A stretch of DNA of 64,000 bases from Ichthyosporea sp. XGB-2017a (taxonomy: Eukaryota > Opisthokonta > Ichthyosporea). Positions 41,758 through 53,151 of this stretch are shown here, piece by piece; the stretch's first letter is position 1; the number at the start of each line of letters is the position of its first letter. Where the stretch lies: assembly GCA_002811675.1 (NCBI GenBank), contig PDIM01000058.1, positions 118,746 to 182,745 of the forward strand, in the 5' to 3' direction. Below the pieces are notes generated by a model. The model worked only from the letters and a program-made list of their open reading frames with translations. It did not search any database and had not been told where the DNA came from. The position numbers were made by a program, and so were the translations under genes.

Positions 41758-44261
41758 ATGAACCTTTTACGAAGTATTGGCAATTCGCTTTCCGGTGCCG
41801 GTTCCTCTTCCTCTTCAGCCTCCTCTCCTTTCTCCGCAAAAGCAGGTAGAAGACTTAAGACTGCAGAGAAGCATTGGGCTATTATCAACAAGGAGCTCGC
41901 ACAGATTAACGACCCACTGGCAACAAATGTGGAAGACACTGCAATTCCTCATCATCTAAACTCTTTATGCTTTTTGGTATGTGAAGAATCGCAGGACTGT
42001 GCTGTGGCAGGGAGAGGGAATTCACCAAAAACTGGAGGGGTTACAAAATCAAGTCATCCGTGTATGGACTTTTTGATTTACAACAATGTATTCGAAAACT
42101 TTGTATCAATGACAATTTCCGATTGCCCAAAGAACATTACTTGCGAAGTTGCCAAGAGCTACGAATATATATTAAAGAATTTTCACGATCGGAGAAAACT
42201 CCCAAAGATATTTTACGAAACTCTTCGCCGATTCTTGAGGTGCTCAAGAAGCGACATGGACAACACCAATCTCACAGGGAGAAAACTACGCTTGGTATGT
42301 CTCAGTTAAAGTATTGTCTTAGTCAAAGTTGGGAAAATGTTTCTAATAGCGTTGTTTATAATACTTATAGGTTCGATTTATTCTTTCGTGTGTGCAAGAC
42401 AATGTGGCCTATATAGATAAATTCATTGAAAGGAAGCGAAAATCTATTATCAACTACAATCAGGAAACCTCGTCTAACGTTGATTACGAAATGTCGCTGT
42501 CACTTCTTTGGTGCATCACCCCTTACATACACGCTCCTCCAGGATATATACGAACAGAATCTCGAAACTTGCTTTTTCTAGTGATGAGCTTAAGTAACAC
42601 TAGTCATGATTTAGCTAAATGCATCGTCGACAACTCGTCGGTGTGTCAAATAGTTTCGGGAGGATTGAGTGCCCTTTACAGTAGGCTCCCAAATGGACTC
42701 ATGTACACGCCATCACAAGATATTTCATGGCTCATTGCATGTACTCCAGGGCTGGATGCAGTGCTCGAATGCCTCTCATTTTGTGATATGGTCATTCAAC
42801 GTGCCCACTCGAGCATCACGAAACAGATGATGACAATAATCCATGACGGGTTTCTAAATAATGTGGTTATCCACGCACTTCACCAGCCTGGCGATTCTTC
42901 GTATTTGGCAGCAGTAACTTACTTTAATGCAATGCTTCAATATATTGAAGGAGAAGTGTTAATGAAGTGCTTTTTAAATTTTATTTTAACTGCTGAATAC
43001 GACAGTACTTTTTTACTTGATACAATTTGCTCAAGGTAAGGATACTTATATTTATTTCTCCCTTGCTTGCTTTCTTTTGAAAACGAAAGCTCACGCAACA
43101 ATTGCTAATGTGCCTTTTCTTGAACATGTTTAATCATTAAGAATCCTTTCCAATGGAAATGAAGATGTTGTGGTGGGCTCTTTGCACCTAGTAAATACCC
43201 TATTTCTAATTAGGTGTGAAGAAATACAGCATAACATGGTTTTTAAATATTTGACTGATTATGTTGACTTGCCCTTAAATGCTGCTAAATGTTCTGAGTG
43301 TTCTGACTTTAATATGGAATGCCCAATTTCCGACCAAAGGAAGGTGGGGTGCTCAGCTATTCTTAAAAACGCATCAGTTGATTTGTTAGGGCTTTTGCAT
43401 CCTCTGGCAACAACCCATTCGCCAGATTTAACGAGCTTTGATGAATACCTAAATGATGCTTATAACAATATATATGACTGTTTTTCAGCGTGCTCGTGCT
43501 GGTCAAACTTGTATAGTCAAGTTAGCGAAGGGGTTACATTCAACTCGAATCCGTATTTGAGTGACATTACTGGGCCTTTAAAGTTTAGCCAAGCAGGGAA
43601 AATTTCGAAACTCGATTCTAACGCTGATGTCGAACAGTATAGTTACCTCCCCAAACAACCGGAGCAATGTTCGCATGAGTACTCTGTTGTTCTGGTTTTG
43701 CTTGTTAAGCTGAAGGGTTTCTTAACCAATTCAAAGTCTGTCAATTTACTTCTAACTGGAATTATTTACTCTCTAGCATGCTACAGTCAATCAGTTCTGC
43801 GCAATTACATTTTCTACACGTGTTCTCACAAAACAGCAGAAAAGCAGTTTGACCCTTTTGTTAACCCAAAGGACCCGATGGGAAAGAGAGTCTTCTTGTT
43901 TAGTATCCTCGGTGAAATATCAAGTGAAATTGTACAATTTAAAAATACACAACCCCACTTTGAAAAATATTTAACAAATGGGCGAGTTCATTTAAGCTCG
44001 GACGCGCCTGATGAGCCGTCCACACCACCAAGAAAAACATCGTCAACATTAAGTTCAAGTTCATCTTCAGCACGCAAATCCTCTAACTCGAAAGTAAGGT
44101 TTAAAGAAACTGTAGACGATGCATCAGAAGAGCCATACTTGCCTGTTAAGAACGATAATCATGAGCAAATTCGTATGTACCAGAATATCATTCTTTTTGA
44201 AGAATTCCTTAAAGAGCTATTTGCTCTTTCCGAAGAACATTTACTTTTTGGACACTTCTAG
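41758..44261 (+). CDS. FHIP (FAM160) family, FTS-Hook-interacting protein
   Basis: Three exons: 41758-42294, 42371-43035 and 43142-44261, giving 773 residues. The ATG at 41758 follows a GTG that is in frame but not a start. The N-terminal block WAIINKELAQINDP...IPHHLNSLCFLVCEE, PCMDFLIYNNVFENFVSM and later PYIHAPPGYIRTESRN match the conserved FAM160 core. The segment across intron 2 (DTICSR/ILSNGNEDVVVGSLHLVNTLFL) is also typical. The C-terminal part has a Ser-rich linker and a final helix. FHIP proteins link FTS and Hook adaptors to dynein on endosomes. Which of the animal paralogues (1A, 1B, 2A, 2B) it matches is not decided. Splice sites are GTATGT/AG and GTAAGG/AG. Confidence 0.8.
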
Positions 44262-44874
44262 TAGAGTCTCCCTGCACCCCTTTTAAACCTTACACTGCAT
44301 CACACATGTTATAAAGTAAGTATACCTTTATTTAATAAAACATTGGGTTGCTTACGAAACGAAGAAACTCGAGTAACAAGGTATGTCGGTAGAGTGTGCG
44401 CCCCAGCTGAGCTAATGGAGTTATTTATAATACCAAAATATTTCCATAGCAACTCTGTTAGGACCGAGCTCATGTGTGCTTTCTCCTTTCATTTGACGAG
44501 TCTATGATATTATCAGTGCAAATTATGTTGCTCCCCTAATTTAAATATGAACAATAACCCGCAATCCTCGCGGGTAATGGTTTGTGAATTGTGGATTGCG
44601 GCCTGCTGAGTGCTGTGTTTCTATGGCTTTGTGCCAGAATTTAGGGCCACTATTATAAAGCTTAAGAATTGTGCAAGGGTAATGCACACAGAGCATGTGA
44701 GTTGTGCGCTTTGTAACAGTTGTGAGTTGGCACTCTCATAAATGGCAATAATGACCAGCACAAATGCCTCACCTCCTTTTTATCTAGTACTGTGAGTTTT
44801 CTAGAGCTTTGCACTTTTTACCTTAACCTCACTGCAAAGAAACGAGTTTTGTAGAATCTAGTTTCGTTTTGCAG
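44262..44874. other. Intergenic, possible first exon of the NSUN7-like gene
   Basis: The downstream exon begins after an AG acceptor at 44873-44874 without its own ATG nearby, so an upstream exon may lie here. An ATG at 44742 with a GTGAGT donor at 44792 does not fit the phase. No RNA gene was seen. Confidence 0.4.
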
Positions 44875-47024
44875 ACACACAAGAAATCTCAAGTGCATGT
44901 CAGTCTAAAAAAACTGAAAGAAACAGATAAAATACGCGAAGCAATGAACAGACTCAATCAACTTTCGGGTAACACAAACAGCGGCGGGCTGACTTTGGGG
45001 GAAAGTTTTTCCAGTTCCATGGGAGACATTTCCGCTTCACGGGGGCTTTATGGAGGATCTACAGGGTCACTAAATTATGGATCCACATATTCCCTGGACG
45101 GCTTGGGCCGCGGAAAGAGCACAGACAGTGCCATTGCTTCCATTTTCGGATCTACGGAAAGGCTCACTAAATATTCGTCTATGCGTGAGCTTTCCACGAA
45201 GGTGTTTAGTCATCGTTTGTACGTGCAGGCTGCTGAAATGTTTTCCTTTTTGATGTCAAACAAAAAAGACACTCGCTCGCCACCAACTATTGACTCGGAA
45301 ACGAACAAGCGAGAGGTATACGTTTTGGCTTTTGGGGCGATTAAATACCAATCCCTGATCGACGAAGTACTGGACAAAATACAATTTTTTGTTCACAATT
45401 ATCATCTTCTCAACCGCATGCCACTACTGTACATTGTCATGTATGACTTTATCAAGAATAAGTGCCAATATGGACACGGAGGGCTCTTTGCAGAAGGAGA
45501 AAAAGATCCTGATGTAGAAGACGCAATAGAAGCCGTTGAAAGCGTCAAAACCAAAATAAGTGCTGCTATTGCCCGTCGAAGAATCAAAACTCGTTCAAGA
45601 AGTGTGGAAGGGCTTTTGCCTGAGAAGCAGAGAGAGAAAGAGAAACTTGCCTCCAACCAAATACGATATGTACGAATTAACACTGGAAAAATTAGTGTTC
45701 CAAAAGTGATTCTTACTTTTCAGGAGGATGGATTCACGCTCCTTAAAGCGACGAGCGATCGCAATGTGTCTCTACTTGATGTCAATAACTCATTCAGAGT
45801 TGATAGGGATTTTGAAAAGTTACTTGCATTCTCGCCTGACTGCGTTAATGCATTGCACAGCCATCATCTCGTGAAGAGTGGACACTGTGTCCTGCAAGAT
45901 AAGGCAAGTTGTTTTGTGTCTCACGTGTTTTACAACTTTCTGGGGAATGCGGAAGATGCCATTGACGCATTTCCGGGACTTGGTTCCAAGGTGCTGTACC
46001 TTGGAGGGCTAATGGGAAAGAAAGGCAAGTTATTCGCTCTGGCCGGGGACGAGAGGAAGAAGAAGGTATTAGAAAGAAATGTCGAGCTTTCGGGGATGAA
46101 AAATATAAATGTGTCAGTTTCTTCCTTTTTGGATGTCAATCCTCTGGACAAACAATTCTCTAAGGTAAGGGCAGTCATTTGTGATCCGTTAAACACTGGA
46201 TCTGGAATATTAGATCCTCTTGACAGTATGGCACAGGAAGGATGCCCCCCCTTCGATCTGTCCCATGGGCGCCCTAAAAAGATATTGGAGCCGTTAATTG
46301 AAGGGCAACTCTCGGCTTTATTACATGCCTTTAAGTTTCCGCAAGTGCGAGTTGTCATTTACTGGACTCGATCAATATATCCCGAAGAAAACGAGATGGT
46401 CGTTGAAGCTGCACTTAACAGTCCTTCTGGACAAAACTTTCAGTTAGCACATGTGTTTCCATCAGATAGTTTGGCTTCAGAGCAATCTCAACGTAAGTAT
46501 ATTTCATGTTAAGGGAAAAACAAATCGAGTAGTTTATTAACGGCTTTTCATTTGTGACGTTTCATATGCATCTAGGACTGTTCCAAGAAGAAGCGCGATG
46601 TCTCAGAATCGAGCCATCAGAAACAATGAATGGATGCTTCATGGCATGCTTTGAAAGAATCGGGTTCGAGCCAGGGTCGGGCGTAGCTTCAGACAAGACA
46701 TCGCTGAAAAAAATAAGGAAGTCAAAAAGCATTACAAACCTTTCCAAAACAGCTGCCATTAGTAAAAGTGTTGACACAAGTTTACACAAAATGGCGTCAC
46801 CTAAAACGAGCACGCGTAAATTCGGATCTTCAAACAGCCTAGCTAACAGCAAGGCACTAAGTAAGAGTGTCTCTTCACTTCCAAAGAAGCGAGTAACAAC
46901 AATTATGGTGAAAGACGTACCCACCACCATGTCGACAAGAATCAGGAACAGCTATACACAGCCACCCGCTCCTGTCGTACCTCATCAAGAGGTGGTATTT
47001 CATCCATTCCCGTGGAAGTTCTAG
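44875..47024 (+). CDS. NSUN7: NSUN7-like protein, catalytic cysteines absent
   Basis: Exons 44875-46492 and 46576-47024, phase 1 junction (GTAAGT donor, CTAG acceptor). The 5' end is uncertain: the first in-frame ATG is 44944, but sequence is open back to the acceptor at 44874. It matches NSUN7 from LAFGAIKYQSLIDEVLDKI through KTKISAAIARRRIK to IRYVRINTGKI, and in the RsmF-like methyltransferase fold to YPEENEMVV and RIEPSETMNGCF. Motif IV, usually Pro-Cys-Ser-Gly, reads DPLNTGSG. Motif VI, usually Thr-Cys-Ser, reads WTRS. Both catalytic cysteines of RNA m5C methyltransferases are therefore missing. Mouse NSUN7 is needed for sperm motility. The C-terminal 100 residues are Ser/Lys-rich repeats of SNSLAN type. 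Confidence 0.85.
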
Positions 47025-47057
47025 TTTCTCTCCAAATAAAGTATTCGTAGTTTCTAC

Positions 47058-47665
47058 TTAGATTAAAACTTCTGCATCAATTTCCTCAATTTCATCTGGA
47101 TTGACCGGGCGACGAGGCTGAACGGTTTGCGTAAGACGGAATTTGGCACTTTGAGAACCCCTCAGTTTTTTTAATGTAGTATAGCCAATAAAAATTTCCG
47201 GCACAAGAAATAGTAGGAAAACAATATTTGCCACTTTATCAAAGGCAGTAACTTTGTATTGACCACCCAGGATACTGTACAGCGACACAGGAAGCTGGAT
47301 TACAAAGGAAAGTATCCAGAAAATGCTTAATTCAGGAATCTATTAATAGACGTAACGTTAATCATTCTAGCCAGTTATCCGACATGTGACAGAGAATAGA
47401 AGCTACTCACCCTTTCAGAAAGATTTCCAACATAGCCAAAGTATATTCGCAAAGGTTCAATAACCAGTAACACAAGAACAAAGGCAATTGCAAGTCCTCT
47501 CGTCTCTTCATCCAAAGTTGAAAATTTTTCAGCAAGAACAACAACCAAGCCTGCTAGGAAGATTGGGTAGTACAGAACTGAACAGTACATCAGTACTTGG
47601 AGCCAAAGGCTGGACGCTACCTCGGTATCTACGAAAGGATCACCATTAGCTACTAAAAACACCAT
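47058..47665 (-). CDS. TMEM17: TMEM17, ciliary transition-zone membrane protein
   Basis: Two exons: 47665-47411 and 47339-47058, phase 0, GTGAGT donor. The product is about 178 residues with four membrane segments. The segment IEPLRIYFGYVGNLSER/IPELSIFWILSFVIQLPV, which spans the intron, is the signature of TMEM17. TMEM17 belongs to the MKS module that gates entry to the cilium. An additional 5' UTR intron is possible, because GTAAGT at 47704 and an AG just before the start codon are present. The C-terminus is acidic (EIEEIDAEVLI). The gene shows that the organism has, or recently had, cilia. Confidence 0.9.
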
Positions 47666-48292
47666 ATTCTATTTTTTCGGACACTCTTACAAAGACTTAC
47701 TTAGATTGAATATCTTGGCTTTCCCGTTGACTTTACTTGTTTCCGAAAAGATTGCATCTGTCACTTTTGTCATTCCCGCTCCACTTGGACGTATGGAGCG
47801 TCTCCTGCTCTTTAACTGCAGATACTGACTCGTATTCATGATTTCCAGTTATCTTCCCACTTCTCCTCTTGTCAATACCGCTCAAATCTCTTTCTCTCTC
47901 TCTGGTGATCTGTGCCAGGCTATATATTCCTCGTCCACGCACACGGCACAAGCACATCCACTACTCCCGTAATCCAAAACCTAACTAATAACAATCCCTC
48001 TTATCTCCTCGCTCACGAACACCAGCAGCAGGGATTAAACTGAAAACCAAAAACGCAGTCTTGACACATTCCTCCATCCCCTAAACCTCACCCCATCCCT
48101 GGTACACCCCTAACCCTATAGTTAAGAGTGATCCTCATCAGGGCCTCGTGGCTGAGCATGTTCACAAAGCCAAAGTCAAATAAACCATTTAATAAACTCT
48201 ACTTCTTCTTTCGCCAAGTTCCTTTAGTTTCTTTCTTGTGTGTTAATCCCAATCATAGACTCTTTTTTTATAAGATACAAATAATATACGAA
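47666..48292. other. Head-to-head spacer of TMEM17 and TOM5
   Basis: 627 bp between start codons. It contains a TATATA element (about 47929) oriented for TMEM17 and a C-rich patch. A short AACCCTA-like match near 48108 is not a telomere. No other gene was seen. Confidence 0.45.
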
Positions 48293-48424
48293 ATGTTTAA
48301 ATCAGAACCAACCGTAGAAGAGCAACAGCTTCTCAGGGAGGCTTGCACTGCAAACTTCAAGACGTTTGCCTTTGTTGTCGCTGCTTTGCGTGTGGCCCCT
48401 TATGTTATGGAATATCTCTCTTAA
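48293..48424 (+). CDS. TOMM5: TOM5, small subunit of the outer-membrane translocase
   Basis: 43 residues from the ATG at 48293, hidden in the 3' end of a longer open frame. The pattern is an acidic N-terminus with EEQQLLREACTANFKTF, then a single hydrophobic helix FAFVVAALRVAPYVMEYL and a stop. It matches the TOM5 family in size, in topology and in the alignment VA(A/L)LRV(A/T)P(Y/F). TOM5 stabilises the mitochondrial TOM channel through a C-terminal anchor. A gene this small can easily be missed. It forms a head-to-head pair with TMEM17 and is convergent with SMC2. Confidence 0.8.
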   Translation: MFKSEPTVEEQQLLREACTANFKTFAFVVAALRVAPYVMEYLS

Positions 48425-48811
48425 AAATATACTGAAAGAGCTAAGGTAAATCAAGCAAGGGTTCTGTTTGGGTGTGGGTTGAGCAGAAAAGATGGTGTTT
48501 GGGAAGTTGCTGGAAATGAAGGAGAAGAGCTAAAGACATGAGGCATAGACAGGTGAATCGGAGTGTAAATTATGTAGATGTTGCGGCCAATGTGTCTTTA
48601 CGCGGAGTATTTTTTTGTTTTTTTTCGTCGTTCAGAAAGATTAAGTTCAAGTCTGGAAAAGGATTTGGTATAATAAAACAATGGGTTTTATTGAAAACGA
48701 ATGAAAAACGATATGGTGTATTTTTTTTTCTTTCTTCAGCTAAGGTGAAAAGTGGTCTGTGTATTAAAAGTGAAATTCGAAGGTAGAATAGATGTGCGAA
48801 ACAGCAGCGCT
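48425..48811. other. Convergent spacer between TOM5 and SMC2
   Basis: 387 bp of likely 3' UTR sequence with T-runs near 48610 and 48720. An 82-codon frame here resembles nothing. Confidence 0.5.
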
Positions 48812-51800
48812 TTACGACAAAGCGAGTGGGCGAATACCTCTGCGAGAGGTTGATTTCCCCTTGCTTTGTTTGGCAGCAACCTGTTCAATCTCATTTTCTT
48901 CATTCTCTTTGTTGGGTTGGTGTTGACCAAAGCGCTCCACCGTTGAAACGCCGTCAACAAACTTTGTCTGGAAGAGAACATTGGCATTGTTGAACATACC
49001 TTCCTTTAGGGACACAACAATAAACTGCGACTGGGAGAAGTGTTTGCGAAGCATTTGTCCAATATTTTGAGTGTGAGATAAATCTAAAGCAGCATCAACC
49101 TCATCAAGAATGTACATTGGGGCCGGCTTAAAAAGAAGGAGAGACAAAATAAGAGATAAGGCCACAAGGGAACGCTGTCCACCACTAAGCTCAGTCAGGC
49201 TTTCTTTCCAAACTTTTCCAAAAGCAACTTTAATTTGAAGTCCATCAAGTAAATCCTGATCCTCCAACTTGCACAGCTTGGCGTCCGTTCCTGGAAGCAA
49301 AGTCGAAAAGATTGAACTAAAGTCCTTATTCACCTTTTCGTATGTTTTTTTCAATGCCTCTTTTTTCTTTTTATCAAGCTCGTCAATGGCTGATTCAATC
49401 TTGTCCTTATCATTCTCAACAATCTGTTTCTTCTTTTTCAGTTCTTCATACTCTTTCTCTGCTTTGGCAAACATATTCGCCACTTTCATATTTACATTTC
49501 TGCATACTTTGTCATGGGCCTCTTTCATCTTTGCCAGTTTGATTTGATACTCTTTAATATTCTTTCCGTTGAAGTCATATGCAGTATCCTCTTCTCCAAA
49601 ATACTTTTGTTCAGTTAGAATCCAGTCATTTTCATCAAGAATCTTTTGGCGAATGCGCACACAATCCTTTTTGTCCTTTTCGGCCTTCGAAATTTGATGT
49701 TCGAGCTTTTTAAGTCCAAGTTGAGATTCATTAATGACTTTAGAAAATTTGTCACATTCGGCAGCTAAGGCAGATATTTCTTTATCAGCTGCGCTTAATT
49801 TTGCTCTCTTTCTCTCATAATCACTGTTCACAGTATCATAGGTCTCTTTCTTCTCCAAAAGAACTTCATAATGTTTTTCCACTTCTTTGGCAAGAGAGTC
49901 TTGTGTGGCTTTGGAGGTAGCAATGTCCTTTAAAAGTGCCTCTTTGTCTTTAATAATCTCTCCAATTTCGAGATGGACGCCCTCAACTTCTTGTTCCTTT
50001 TCTTTTGTGATAGACATTGACTTTTCAGACATTTTCTTCTTCGCTTCAAGCTCTTTCTCCATTTTTTTCATTTCAACTTCCCTTTGGGAAGAAAAGAGCT
50101 TTTTCTGCTTTTCAATTTCCTTCACTTTCGAAAGACATTCTGCCTCCAATTTGGTCGATTCCACAGCATGCTTCTCTAGCTCTTGAATCTCATTCTCTGT
50201 GCTCTCAATTTCAGATGAAATAATAAAGAAGCGATTCTGCTTCATTCTTTTTTCCAAAAGTTCCAGCTCGTGTTTTGTAAGGCCCTGTTTCTCCGACAAT
50301 TGCTTGTGCTCGGCTGCCACTTTCTTCAATTCGCACATATTTTTCGCCAAAGAGTCAAGCCCAGCTTGTTCAACTTTTAATTGTCTCTGCAGATTATTGA
50401 GTTCCTGTAACAGTTGCAGGACGGAGGACGACGAAGGCTTAGAGCCACCAGTTAAGGTACCTGAAGGATCAAAAACATCACCTTCCAGAGTCACTGATTT
50501 CAAGTTAATATTCTTATTAAAAGTGACTTGCTTGGCACTTTCCATATCCTTGCAAATAAGAGTTTTACCAAAAACATATTTCATAGCTGCTTCTACCTCG
50601 TGGTCGTATCCAACTAAAGAAAGAGCAATATTTACATTGTTTGCGCCAACCTCTTTTTTTGCCAAAGCAACTGCATTTGCTGGAGCCATCTGGCTTGAGA
50701 TCTTATTCAAGGGAAGAATAGTAACTCGTCTTTTGAGCCCACCCTTTTCAAGAATTTTTTGACCAACAACATCATTTTCTACAATAACATTGTACAATTT
50801 GCCTCCAGCCGTGATTTCCAGAGCACGCAAGTAAGTGGGGTCATTGACCTTAATAAGCTTTGCAACTAAACCTCTAACCTTGCTTCTGTCAAAGTTAGGT
50901 TCTGGGTCTTTGTATGCAAAGTTGACGCTGCTCAATCGACCCATAAGATTTTCGCTTTCTTGCTTCAAAGAATTTACAATCTTTTCTTTCGCCTGATAAG
51001 CAGCTTTGGTTTCAGATACAAGAGAAGGAGAAAACTGAAGCTTGTTAATGCTATCCGTGGTAGTCGCCATGATTTTCTCTTTGGCACAAATTTCTTCCTT
51101 TAACGAATCATATTCCGCTTTAAACTCATCGCAAGATTTCTGCAAGTCTTTCATGCCATCTGCAAGGCATTTTGCTTTCATTTTCGCTTGATCAGCCTCA
51201 GAACTAGCATGGGCAGCTCGGTTCTGGGCGTCAAGAATCTGATTGCCGAAAGTCATGGACTCTTTGTCGTCCGACGAGACTCCAACTACTACGCCGTCGT
51301 AGCGAGACTGCGATTGAGCTAGCTCCTCTTGATGAGAATTGGACAGCTTTTGCAAACTTTCGAGCTCTAATTTTTCTTTCTCTAGCACTTGTTCTTTTCC
51401 GGCCAACAATTCATCATTCTCTGCTAAAGATGACTGCATTTTCCGCATCGAGCCTTTTTCTTCAGTTAAAGCCTCCTTGGAGTGCTTCCAAACAGAATCA
51501 GCCTTAACCACTTCTTTGGAAAGCTCAGAAACATGTTTCTCTAGATCTTTAATTGCTCCTCCCATTTGCATTGTACGCTTCTTTTCCAAAATCTCCTTAT
51601 TCTGCGAGATATTCTTGTACTCAATCTCCGCAGCGCGAAGGCTAGTTGTCATTTGCTTTTTGTCACCATCCATCACTCGAAGCTTTTCTGACGAGCTTTT
51701 AAGCAGCTTTTCTTTCTCCACGAAATCATGCGCAGTGCAAAATCTACTCAGGTGTTCAAGTTCCATCTTTGTTTTCTGATACTCGAGAAAAGAGGATCTC

Positions 51801-52438
51801 TCTTTTCGGAGCTTTTCCAGTGTAGGAGTTATCTCTTCTTGCAAAATACAGTTTATCTCTTCCAACTTCTTTTGCTTCTTTTCAATAGTCTTTTGAGCAG
51901 CTATTTTTTTGTTTTCGAACATACGAGTTCCTGCCGCTTCTTCAATGAGAGAAAGTGTTTCAGGCGGCTTCATGTTCAACACTTTTGTGATCCTTCCCTG
52001 CATAATTAAGAAGTGTGGGTTGTTTACATTCAACTGTACAGACAAAAACATATTTGTAACATTTTTCACTTGCGCCACAGCTCCGTTAATAAGATATTTG
52101 TTCCTTCCTCCAATCACAACCTGTCGAGTAACCGTTATCTGATCATACTTCTCATAGCCAATAGGGCTGGAGGTTTTATCTTCATTATTAAAAACAATAG
52201 TAACGCTTGCTTTTGTGACACCAGCTTGACCTTGCTTATAGACCAATTCACCTAGATGACTAGCACGGACTTGCTTCATGTCAGTGATGCCAAGAACAAA
52301 GCATATTGCATCCAAAATATTAGATTTCCCGCTACCATTCAGACCGGTAATGGCATTAAATTTTTGATCAAAGCCACTAATGACAGTCCTTTGTGCGTAT
52401 GATTTAAAGCCGTCGATTACCACTTCCTCAATAAACAT
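48812..52438 (-). CDS. SMC2: Condensin subunit SMC2
   Basis: 1208 residues, no intron. The ATG at 52438 (MFIEEVVIDGFKSYAQRT) is chosen: it matches the usual SMC2 start, and the codon at 52447 is GTG. The N-terminal Walker A is GLNGSGKSN. A long coiled coil (about 170-500 and 680-1010) surrounds a hinge with RALEITAGGKLYNVIVE and GDVFDPSGTLTGG. The C-terminal ABC signature is ELSGGQRSLVALSLIL and the Walker B is PMYILDEVDAALD. SMC2 pairs with SMC4 in condensins I and II and compacts mitotic chromosomes. The gene is 8 kb from topoisomerase II, its functional partner on chromosome axes, but the pair is not adjacent. Confidence 0.96.
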   Translation of the reverse strand: MFIEEVVIDGFKSYAQRTVISGFDQKFNAITGLNGSGKSNILDAICFVLGITDMKQVRASHLGELVYKQGQAGVTKASVTIVFNNEDKTSSPIGYEKYDQITVTRQVVIGGRNKYLINGAVAQVKNVTNMFLSVQLNVNNPHFLIMQGRITKVLNMKPPETLSLIEEAAGTRMFENKKIAAQKTIEKKQKKLEEINCILQEEITPTLEKLRKERSSFLEYQKTKMELEHLSRFCTAHDFVEKEKLLKSSSEKLRVMDGDKKQMTTSLRAAEIEYKNISQNKEILEKKRTMQMGGAIKDLEKHVSELSKEVVKADSVWKHSKEALTEEKGSMRKMQSSLAENDELLAGKEQVLEKEKLELESLQKLSNSHQEELAQSQSRYDGVVVGVSSDDKESMTFGNQILDAQNRAAHASSEADQAKMKAKCLADGMKDLQKSCDEFKAEYDSLKEEICAKEKIMATTTDSINKLQFSPSLVSETKAAYQAKEKIVNSLKQESENLMGRLSSVNFAYKDPEPNFDRSKVRGLVAKLIKVNDPTYLRALEITAGGKLYNVIVENDVVGQKILEKGGLKRRVTILPLNKISSQMAPANAVALAKKEVGANNVNIALSLVGYDHEVEAAMKYVFGKTLICKDMESAKQVTFNKNINLKSVTLEGDVFDPSGTLTGGSKPSSSSVLQLLQELNNLQRQLKVEQAGLDSLAKNMCELKKVAAEHKQLSEKQGLTKHELELLEKRMKQNRFFIISSEIESTENEIQELEKHAVESTKLEAECLSKVKEIEKQKKLFSSQREVEMKKMEKELEAKKKMSEKSMSITKEKEQEVEGVHLEIGEIIKDKEALLKDIATSKATQDSLAKEVEKHYEVLLEKKETYDTVNSDYERKRAKLSAADKEISALAAECDKFSKVINESQLGLKKLEHQISKAEKDKKDCVRIRQKILDENDWILTEQKYFGEEDTAYDFNGKNIKEYQIKLAKMKEAHDKVCRNVNMKVANMFAKAEKEYEELKKKKQIVENDKDKIESAIDELDKKKKEALKKTYEKVNKDFSSIFSTLLPGTDAKLCKLEDQDLLDGLQIKVAFGKVWKESLTELSGGQRSLVALSLILSLLLFKPAPMYILDEVDAALDLSHTQNIGQMLRKHFSQSQFIVVSLKEGMFNNANVLFQTKFVDGVSTVERFGQHQPNKENEENEIEQVAAKQSKGKSTSRRGIRPLALS

Positions 52439-52599
52439 GTTGCACACTTAATCGGCCACAAAACTTTATATCCAAATCAGTCACCCAAATGTTGCTGGCT
52501 AGAACAAATTCGCCAAAACAAAAAACAGTGCGTCTAAACAACAACAATAGTATTTACCACTCGCCAAGCAACACTACAGAGAGAAAAAAAAACTTTAAA

Positions 52600-52638
<39 letters not shown>

Positions 52639-53151
52639 AGAAAAGAGGAAGAAGAGCAATAGCAAGAAAAAAAAAATAAAATAACTGTGGAGTCACAGGC
52701 AGTTTTTTTACTATGGGATCCTCCATAGTTAACTTTTAGGTCACATTTTTCCCGCCCTTTTTTCTTTAATTTCCGTTTTGGAAAAAAGGACTGGATTTTA
52801 GAAAATGGAGACTGGAGACTCTGGAGAGTGAGTGTACTTGAATCTTGATAGGCGTTTGTTGGCAGCTCGGGTACTGACGGGTTGCTTTGGCCTTTGTGTG
52901 CGTGAAGTTCCCAAAGGAAAGTACTGTGCTGCACATGGGATGTGAAACAGGCACAGTCCTTCTAGTCTAACCATATGAATAATATATGTTTATTATGGGC
53001 CATTTTGTTCGTAAAAGAGATGAGCTGAACTCCTGTGGCTTGTATGAGGTTAGCCAGTTATGTGTAATAATATATTAATAATAAGTAGTATCAAGTGATA
53101 AATAAAATAAAATAGTTATTTGTGGGAAATAAATATGGTGTGTAAAGCCCT
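52439..53151. other. Intergenic upstream of SMC2, long A-tract
   Basis: The SMC2 promoter side holds A-rich homopolymer sequence (about 52587-52675). The rest is the ADAM 3' side with AATAAA-like signals. The minus-strand open frame here is phenylalanine-rich low complexity and is not a gene. Confidence 0.5.
52587..52675. repeat. Poly(A)-rich low-complexity tract
   Basis: Runs of A with few G or T interruptions, including a stretch of over 20 A residues. Confidence 0.9.

Noticed and set aside
44385..44425. tRNA-like stretch (TAGCTCAGCTGG on the minus strand)
   Set aside because: The D-arm words are present, but the stem does not pair and no T-arm or acceptor stem fits.
48105..48120. AACCCTA telomere-like words, also near 14697
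   Set aside because: Only one or two units; no array.
52554..52934. 126-codon minus-strand frame
   Set aside because: Phe/Ser-rich translation of the A-tract; no family match and no splice context.
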